Positions 7,575-11,655 of a stretch of 11,655 bases of DNA are shown here, piece after piece. The notes under the pieces were generated by a model, which was not told the DNA's origin, did no database searches, and was given only the letters and a program-made list of their open reading frames with translations. Each line of letters opens with the position of its first letter. Position 1 is the stretch's first letter. Source of the DNA: JAPUME01 sp964605715 (GTDB lineage Bacteria; Acidobacteriota; Terriglobia; UBA7540; JAPUME01); NCBI GenBank assembly GCA_964605715.1, contig CAZSDV010000062.1:1-11655 (forward strand), given 5' to 3'. Position numbers and translations under genes: made by a program.

Positions 7575-9183
7575 TAGATCCATTAGTTCCTCTGAATTAG
7601 AAATCTTTAAGAACCTGTTTCATTCAGTTGCTGAGGAAATGGGGGCAGCTCTTCGGCGTTCTGCTTTTTCACCCAACATTAAAGAGCGAAGGGATTATTC
7701 CTGTGCGGTTTTTGACGGCATGGGACGAGTGGTGGCCATGGGTGATCATATGCCCGTGCATTTGGGATCGATGCCATTCTCAGTTGCAACTGCGATCGAG
7801 TCCTTGAATCTTGAGCCGGGAGATATTGCAATGCTAAATGATCCCTACGGAGGTGGCACGCATCTTCCAGATATAACACTTGTTGCCCCGATCAAGGTTG
7901 GTGGATTACGCAAGCCACTGTTTTATGTGGCCAGCCGAGCCCATCACTCTGATATTGGTGGTGCACAACCCGCCTCTATGGGATTAAGCGAGGAAATCTA
8001 CCAGGAGGGGTTGAGAATTCCTCCAGTGCATTTGATTCGGAAAGGAGAGATTAGCCCCACCACGATGACCCTACTTCTGGCTAACGTCCGCACACCCAGA
8101 GAGCGGGAAGGAGATTTGATGGCCCAGGTAGCCGCCTGTCGACTTGGGGAAAGGCGCCTGAGAGAATTGGCAGGGAAGTACGGCATATCCAAGACAAGAT
8201 TCTACCTTGATGCACTTCAAGATTACTCTGCTCGTTTGATGAGGAAAGCCCTTGCGCGCATTCCTGATGGAAGATATGAGGCTGAGGATTTTCTCGACGA
8301 CGATGGGTTCAGTACTAGCCCCATACGCTTGTTCGTGACCTTATCTGTTAGGGGTAGTAAAGTAAGGGTAGATTTTACTGGTTCTGCCCCTTCGAGTCGC
8401 GGTCCCGTGAATGCAGTGCTAGCCATAACCATGTCTGCTGTTTATTATGTTTTTCGTTGTTTGCTAGGAGAAGATGTTCCTGCTTGTGCAGGCCTGATGG
8501 ACCCAATTGAGGTGTTCACTCCTAAAGACAGCGTGGTGGATGCGAAACTTCCTGCTGCGGTTGCTGCAGGAAACGTGGAGACATCACAGCGCATTGTTGA
8601 TGTATTACTAAGAGCCCTTTCCGTTGCTTTGCCTGATATTATTCCGGCAGCAAGCTCGGGAACAATGAATAACCTTTCCTTTGGAGGAGTGAGTCCTTTC
8701 ACCCGGAAGCCATTTGCTTATTACGAGACTATTGCAGGTGGGATGGGTGCCCGTCCCACTTCAGACGGATTAAAAGGGATTCATACCCACATGACCAACT
8801 CGCTTAACACGCCTATAGAGGTTCTCGAATCTGCCTATCCCATCCGTGTGCGCCAATATGGGCTTCGTAGAGGTTCAGGGGGAGCTGGATATTATTGTGG
8901 TGGTGAAGGTATTATTCGTGAAATTGAATTTCTGGGGGATGTGCGTGGAACAATTCTTTCTGAACGCCGCCGGATACCTCCTTATGGGCTCTCGGGTGGA
9001 AAGCCTGGCAGAAGGGGAAAAAGTTTTCTGATTCGTCATCACAAAAGCTCCGAATTGCCCTCGAAGGCCATTTTTTCAGCCAGCGATGGAGATGTCCTGC
9101 GTATTGAGACTCCTGGAGGTGGGGGCTGGGGTAGTCCTCGCAAGTCGTTGGACTGCAGGACTGGAAAAACCTCCAAATTTTAA
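7567..9183 (+). CDS. hyuB: Hydantoinase/oxoprolinase family subunit B (amidohydrolase half)
   Basis: This 538-residue protein matches HyuB / the C-terminal half of 5-oxoprolinase. Landmarks are ALRRSAFSPNIKERRDYSCAVFD (28-50), DHMPVHLGSM (60-69), LNDPYGGGTHLPDITLVAP (90-108), SRAHHSDIGG (123-132), GNVETSQR (335-342), GSGGAGYYCGGEG (436-448) and the terminal TPGGGGWGSP (515-524). D43, H99, D102 and H126/H127 are plausible ligands of the catalytic metal in this family. The ATG at 7567 sits inside the last codons of hyuA, so the subunits are made together and presumably form one complex. Family proteins release the ring-opened product from the phosphorylated substrate using ATP. The length fits a stand-alone B subunit (about 510-600 residues). 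It is complete, cytoplasmic and probably the last gene of its unit, since the next gene converges on it. Substrate unknown: hydantoin, 5-oxoproline or another lactam. Confidence 0.9.
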   Translation: MPNRSISSSELEIFKNLFHSVAEEMGAALRRSAFSPNIKERRDYSCAVFDGMGRVVAMGDHMPVHLGSMPFSVATAIESLNLEPGDIAMLNDPYGGGTHLPDITLVAPIKVGGLRKPLFYVASRAHHSDIGGAQPASMGLSEEIYQEGLRIPPVHLIRKGEISPTTMTLLLANVRTPREREGDLMAQVAACRLGERRLRELAGKYGISKTRFYLDALQDYSARLMRKALARIPDGRYEAEDFLDDDGFSTSPIRLFVTLSVRGSKVRVDFTGSAPSSRGPVNAVLAITMSAVYYVFRCLLGEDVPACAGLMDPIEVFTPKDSVVDAKLPAAVAAGNVETSQRIVDVLLRALSVALPDIIPAASSGTMNNLSFGGVSPFTRKPFAYYETIAGGMGARPTSDGLKGIHTHMTNSLNTPIEVLESAYPIRVRQYGLRRGSGGAGYYCGGEGIIREIEFLGDVRGTILSERRRIPPYGLSGGKPGRRGKSFLIRHHKSSELPSKAIFSASDGDVLRIETPGGGGWGSPRKSLDCRTGKTSKF

Positions 9184-9346
9184 AGGACTTTCCAGGTTTG
9201 AGTGACTCTGTGGTATCAAATTTAGAGCTAACTGAAGACATCTCTTGAAAAGTAAGGGATCACGCAGGATTAAGGGATGTGTTTTGCAGCTTTTGGCAGC
9301 CATGTTTGGATTACCCACAGTGGTTGGTAGGATTTCCCCTTTAGTT

Positions 9347-9961
9347 CTATTGAGCGACCGTCACTCCTTTAATAATCACATCTTTTTCCGGAACGTCGTC
9401 ATAGCCAGGTATTGAGGTGACAGGAACTTTTCGAATGCTGTCGACTACGTCCATACCTTCGCTGACCATTCCGAATACACAGTAACCCCAGCCGCCAGGA
9501 GTTGGTGCACTGTAATTCAAGCTGAGGTTGTCAGCAACGTTAATAAAGAACTGTGCGGAAGCAGAATGAGGATCACCGGTACGGGCCATGGCAATAGTTC
9601 CCATGGCATTGCTGACGCCATTATTTGCTTCATTTTTTATCGGTTCGTGGGTTGATTTCTCCTCCATCCCTGGCTTCATGCCGCCACCCTGAATCATAAA
9701 ATAACTTATGACGCGATGGAACAGAGTGTTGTCGTAGTGGCCTTCTTGGCAGTAGCGCAGGAAATTCTTTACTGTCAGAGGTGCTTTTTCGGGAAATAGG
9801 GTGATGATGATGTCACCATAGTTGGTATGTAGAGTAACCATTTTAGTTTTTTGATTTCCTTCCTCATTTGCTTTAGCTGTAAGGAGAGGAAGAAAAGAAA
9901 GTAACGCTACCGATACCCACAGGAACGGGGCCAAGAATAAAAAAGTTCGGAAGTTTCTCAC
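9347..9961 (-). CDS. Exported cyclophilin-type peptidyl-prolyl cis-trans isomerase
   Basis: This 204-residue protein begins with a Sec signal peptide (about 1-31: RNFRTF, a long hydrophobic core, LLTAKA). The cyclophilin domain spans 41-204. Active-site features are FHRV (81-84, catalytic R83), FMIQGGG (88-94) and AQFFIN (136-141). IKNEANNG (108-115), MARTGDPHSASAQFF and GWGYCVFG (157-164) make the core strikingly like Escherichia coli PpiB. From M41 it is 164 residues, the length I recall for that cytosolic enzyme, so this is a PpiB-like core fitted with an export signal. It should speed proline isomerisation in proteins folding outside the cytoplasm. The start is a GTG at 9961, with GGAG seven bases upstream. 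It has its own promoter and converges on hyuB. An internal start at M41 would give a cytosolic form but has no evident binding site. Confidence 0.92.
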   Translation of the reverse strand: MRNFRTFLFLAPFLWVSVALLSFLPLLTAKANEEGNQKTKMVTLHTNYGDIIITLFPEKAPLTVKNFLRYCQEGHYDNTLFHRVISYFMIQGGGMKPGMEEKSTHEPIKNEANNGVSNAMGTIAMARTGDPHSASAQFFINVADNLSLNYSAPTPGGWGYCVFGMVSEGMDVVDSIRKVPVTSIPGYDDVPEKDVIIKGVTVAQ

Positions 9962-9981
9962 GTTGATTCTCCGGCTCAGCG

Positions 9982-9997
9982 ATTAGATTTATCTAAT
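9982..9997. repeat. 16-bp perfect palindrome over the cyclophilin promoter
   Basis: ATTAGAT, two T residues, then ATCTAAT form a perfect 7-bp inverted repeat. It covers the predicted start point and the edge of the -10 box of the cyclophilin gene, where an operator could act. A 7-bp repeat with a given spacer is near chance expectation in a window this size, more so in AT-rich DNA. Confidence 0.3.
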
Positions 9998-10025
9998 AAT
10001 GTGGTGGAAAAGGTCCAAGTGTCAA
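9996..10025 (-). promoter_or_regulatory. Sigma70-like promoter for the cyclophilin gene
   Basis: On the minus strand a perfect TTGACA (10025-10020) is followed after 18 bases by CATTAT (10001-9996, 4 of 6 matches). The predicted start is near 9989, about 28 nt ahead of the GTG at 9961. Confidence 0.45.
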
Positions 10026-10103
10026 CAATCAGCTTTGGCAGCAGCAATTTTTCTTACCCGGAGTGATTGATTGCCCATTTATTGTTTAGATATCTTTTGG
10101 TGG

Positions 10104-10132
10104 ATGACATCGTAAAGTCTAGTGTCTATGAT
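10104..10132 (+). promoter_or_regulatory. Sigma70-like promoter for the TIM-barrel gene
   Basis: ATGACA (10104-10109) and TATGAT (10127-10132) are separated by exactly 17 bases; each matches consensus at 5 of 6 positions. Transcription would start near 10139, leaving an untranslated leader of about 180 nt before the start at 10322. No better promoter was seen closer to the gene. Confidence 0.45.
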
Positions 10133-10321
10133 TGTAATCGTTTTTAGTTTTGATTGTTTTCTTTGTTAATTATTTTTCTTGGTTTGGTAACTATAGCTCG
10201 GCGGTCAGAGTTCTGGAACATCAGGATTAGGGGCATGGCCTGGATTACAAAAACGACAAGGAAGTGCATTTCAAAACAGATCGAATGTCCTCGTCAATTT
10301 TCATTGGGAGGTGAGCTTGGA
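10133..10321 (+). other. Long leader region upstream of the TIM-barrel gene
   Basis: About 190 bp between the proposed -10 box and the ATG. The first part is T-rich (10141-10180). The frame stays open back to a TTG at 10154, but the residues it would add have no family character and no binding site precedes that TTG. I recognise no riboswitch or attenuator. A strong GGGAGGTGA closes the region. Confidence 0.35.
10306..10314 (+). promoter_or_regulatory. Ribosome-binding site fixing the TIM-barrel start
   Basis: GGGAGGTGA is a near-perfect Shine-Dalgarno sequence; its GGAGG ends nine bases before the ATG at 10322. It decides the start in favour of that ATG over any upstream codon in the same frame. 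Confidence 0.65.
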
Positions 10322-11299
10322 ATGAACAACCAAAAGAGTAAATGTAGAATTTCTAAGGAAATATCCCGGCGGAGATTTCTGAAAAGTTCAGCTATTATGG
10401 CAGGAGGTGCAATTGCAACTCAGGTGGAGTTTTCGCCTGCAGCTTCTGCTGTTATTACATCGTTTCCGGCCTCAGTTTCAGCATTGCGTGCATCTAGGCC
10501 TGGAATGAAGAAGGCTTTGAAGTACGGTATGATCCAGATGGAGGGAAATGTTCTCGACAAGTTCAAGCTTATCAAAGAATTGGGCTTTGATGGGGTAGAG
10601 CCCAATAGTCCTAGTGCGCTGGATAGGAGCGAAGTTCTGCAGGCGCGAGATGCGACTGGAATTGAAATTCCTGGTGTAGTTGACTCAGTTCACTGGCGTC
10701 AAACGCTGAGTGATCCTGACCCGGAAGTGCGTGATGCGGGCCGAAGAGGCTTGGAGACGGCAATTCGCGACTGTAAATTTTACGGAGGGACAAGTGTCTT
10801 GCTTGTTCCCGCAGTGGTCAAAAAGGGTGTTTCTTATGATGATGCCTATCGGCGCTCACAAGAAGAAATTCGCAAAATACTTCCTCTGGCTGAGGATCTA
10901 GGTATTCAGATTGCTTTTGAGAATGTCTGGAACCAGTTCCTCCTGAGTCCACTAGAAGCCGCTCAATATGTTGACGAATTTGAGAGCCCAATGGTTGGGT
11001 GGCATTTTGATGTTGGTAACATCGTTAATTCTGGCTGGCCTGAGCACTGGATTAAAATTCTAAACAAGCGCATCATCAAACTCGACATCAAGGAATTCAG
11101 TCGCGAGAAGATGAAGCAGGAGGGGTTATGGACTGGGTTTCAAGTTCCACTATTGGAAGGTGATTGCGACTGGCCAATTGTCATGAAAACGTTGGACGAA
11201 ATTGGGTACCGTGGTTGGGGTGCTGCAGAGGTACGTGGCGGCGACCGCGAAAGGTTACTTGATATCTCGTTACGGATGGACAAGATTTACGCAAGCTAG
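10322..11299 (+). CDS. Tat-exported TIM-barrel protein (sugar phosphate isomerase/epimerase family)
   Basis: From the ATG at 10322 the protein has 325 residues. It starts with a twin-arginine signal, SRRRFLKSSAIMAGGA (15-30), probably cleaved near ASA (41-43). The rest (about 62-325) looks like a xylose-isomerase-like TIM barrel (AP endonuclease family 2 fold): KYGMIQ, IKELGFDGVEPN (84-95), PGVVDSVHW (117-125), LGIQIAFENVWN (193-204), GWHFDVGNI (226-234), IIKLDIKEF (251-259) and GWGAAEVRGGD (298-308). Acidic and His residues at strand ends (E200, H228, D230, E303) could bind a metal, as in the family. Members isomerise or epimerise sugars and polyols. An exported version probably acts on an unphosphorylated sugar in the periplasm, which is inference. 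The longer frame from 10154 was rejected: the Tat signal would be buried 70 residues in, and the strong binding site supports 10322. No sugar transporter or dehydrogenase accompanies it. Confidence 0.85.
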   Translation: MNNQKSKCRISKEISRRRFLKSSAIMAGGAIATQVEFSPAASAVITSFPASVSALRASRPGMKKALKYGMIQMEGNVLDKFKLIKELGFDGVEPNSPSALDRSEVLQARDATGIEIPGVVDSVHWRQTLSDPDPEVRDAGRRGLETAIRDCKFYGGTSVLLVPAVVKKGVSYDDAYRRSQEEIRKILPLAEDLGIQIAFENVWNQFLLSPLEAAQYVDEFESPMVGWHFDVGNIVNSGWPEHWIKILNKRIIKLDIKEFSREKMKQEGLWTGFQVPLLEGDCDWPIVMKTLDEIGYRGWGAAEVRGGDRERLLDISLRMDKIYAS

Positions 11300-11406
11300 T
11301 CCTTTAGTGGCGACCAGGAGACCGCCGATTTTAAACTTGTTAGAACATTATTTAGGTGGTTGGTGTGCTGATTTACACTTGAACCTTGGGAGTGAAGGGA
11401 AACCGG

Positions 11407-11435
11407 TTGACAAAGATTTACTCCTCAAGTAAAAG
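11407..11435 (+). promoter_or_regulatory. Sigma70-like promoter for the L13-like gene
   Basis: A perfect TTGACA (11407-11412) is followed after exactly 17 bases by TAAAAG (11430-11435, 4 of 6 matches). Transcription would begin near 11442, about 33 nt before the ATG at 11475. Position and spacing fit a promoter for the ribosomal protein gene. Confidence 0.5.
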
Positions 11436-11474
11436 TAGATAGTTCCGCAAATTTCTAAGCGGGATGGGTGTGAG

Positions 11475-11655
11475 ATGGATACCTATTTTCCAAGCGGGAA
11501 AAATAGCAAGATTACATGGAAGCTTGTAGATGGCGAGGGTTGGGTGCTGGGGCGGCTAGCAAGCCGCGTAGTGCGAGTGCTGATTGGAAAAGACTGCCCA
11601 ACGTACACGCCCTTCTTGATTCAAGGGAGTGGTGTGGTGGAAAGGGTGCATTATG
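11475..11655 (+). CDS. rplM: Ribosomal protein L13-like, N-terminal part, cut by the right edge
   Basis: Sixty codons are visible. Residues 13-47 read clearly as L13: ITWKLVDGEGWVLGRLASRV, then a basic stretch and GKDCPTYTPF, matching the family pattern W-x-x-x-D-x-x-G-x-x-LGRLA...GK...YTP. L13 is a 50S subunit protein that binds 23S rRNA early in assembly and is normally followed by rpsI, which would lie beyond the edge. Two features are odd. After YTP the family nearly always has an (H/F)-x-D-T-G-D-x-V-x-x-x-NA segment, whereas here it reads FLIQGSGVVERVHY with no DTGD. The ATG also has no clear Shine-Dalgarno sequence, although a good promoter precedes it. The gene may be a divergent but functional L13, or a decaying or extra copy. 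No other start in this frame is plausible. Confidence 0.72.
   Translation, partial: MDTYFPSGKNSKITWKLVDGEGWVLGRLASRVVRVLIGKDCPTYTPFLIQGSGVVERVHY

Noticed and set aside
9161..9195. CTGGAAA / TTTCCAG inverted repeat at the end of hyuB as a terminator
   Set aside because: The stem is only 7 bp with a 21-nt loop, overlaps the stop codon and is not followed by a T run.
10154..10321. N-terminal extension of the TIM-barrel gene from a TTG codon
   Set aside because: No ribosome-binding site precedes the TTG, and the added 56 residues would bury the Tat signal, which must be near the N-terminus.
11308..11338. Possible hairpin followed by TTTT after the TIM-barrel gene
   Set aside because: Only four or five base pairs (GGCG/CGCC) around a loop of about ten bases, with a short T run; too weak to call a terminator.
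11202..11432. Plus-strand frame of 76 codons across the end of the TIM-barrel gene
   Set aside because: It starts inside a real gene in another frame, has no binding site and ends over the L13 promoter.

Overview
The window most resembles an environmental Verrucomicrobiota- or Planctomycetota-type genome of moderate GC. The markers are a PQQ-propeller protein opening with an NWPQWRGPHASG motif, a DUF1592-type planctomycete cytochrome paired with a Tat-exported DUF1552 protein, and a Tat-exported TIM-barrel isomerase-like protein. All rest on family recognition by eye, so the phylum is an inference. I see no tRNA, rRNA, CRISPR array, insertion sequence or phage gene. This looks like chromosomal DNA, not a mobile island.

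Layout. Positions 1-440 (minus) hold the N-terminal part of an exported PQQ beta-propeller protein that runs off the left edge. It is divergent from a prohibitin-like SPFH membrane protein (740-1582, plus). Convergent to that is a two-gene minus-strand operon, a large diheme-type DUF1587/1595/1592/1588/1585 protein (2962-5340) followed by a Tat-signal DUF1552 protein (1616-2965), coupled by an ATGA overlap. From the same 134-bp divergent gap, hyuA and hyuB (5475-9183, plus, overlapping by 8 bp) encode the two halves of an ATP-dependent hydantoinase/oxoprolinase-type enzyme. Convergent to hyuB is an exported cyclophilin (9347-9961, minus). Divergent from that is a Tat-exported TIM-barrel protein (10322-11299, plus). 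The right edge carries the first 60 codons of a ribosomal protein L13-like gene (11475 onward).

How the genes work together. The clear functional pairs are the DUF1592/DUF1552 operon and hyuAB. The other genes sit singly, each with its own start signals. Five of the eight genes carry export signals (two Tat, three Sec-like) and a sixth is membrane anchored, so the block mostly serves the cell envelope. Sigma70-like promoters can be proposed for the SPFH, DUF1592, cyclophilin, TIM-barrel and L13 genes. The start codons of the DUF1552 and TIM-barrel genes were set downstream of the longest open frame, because good ribosome-binding sites and twin-arginine signals support the shorter forms.

Most worth a second look: the uncharacterised heme/Tat operon, the HyuAB enzyme with no substrate clue nearby, the L13-like gene whose normally conserved region after YTP is unusual, and the long leader of the TIM-barrel gene.
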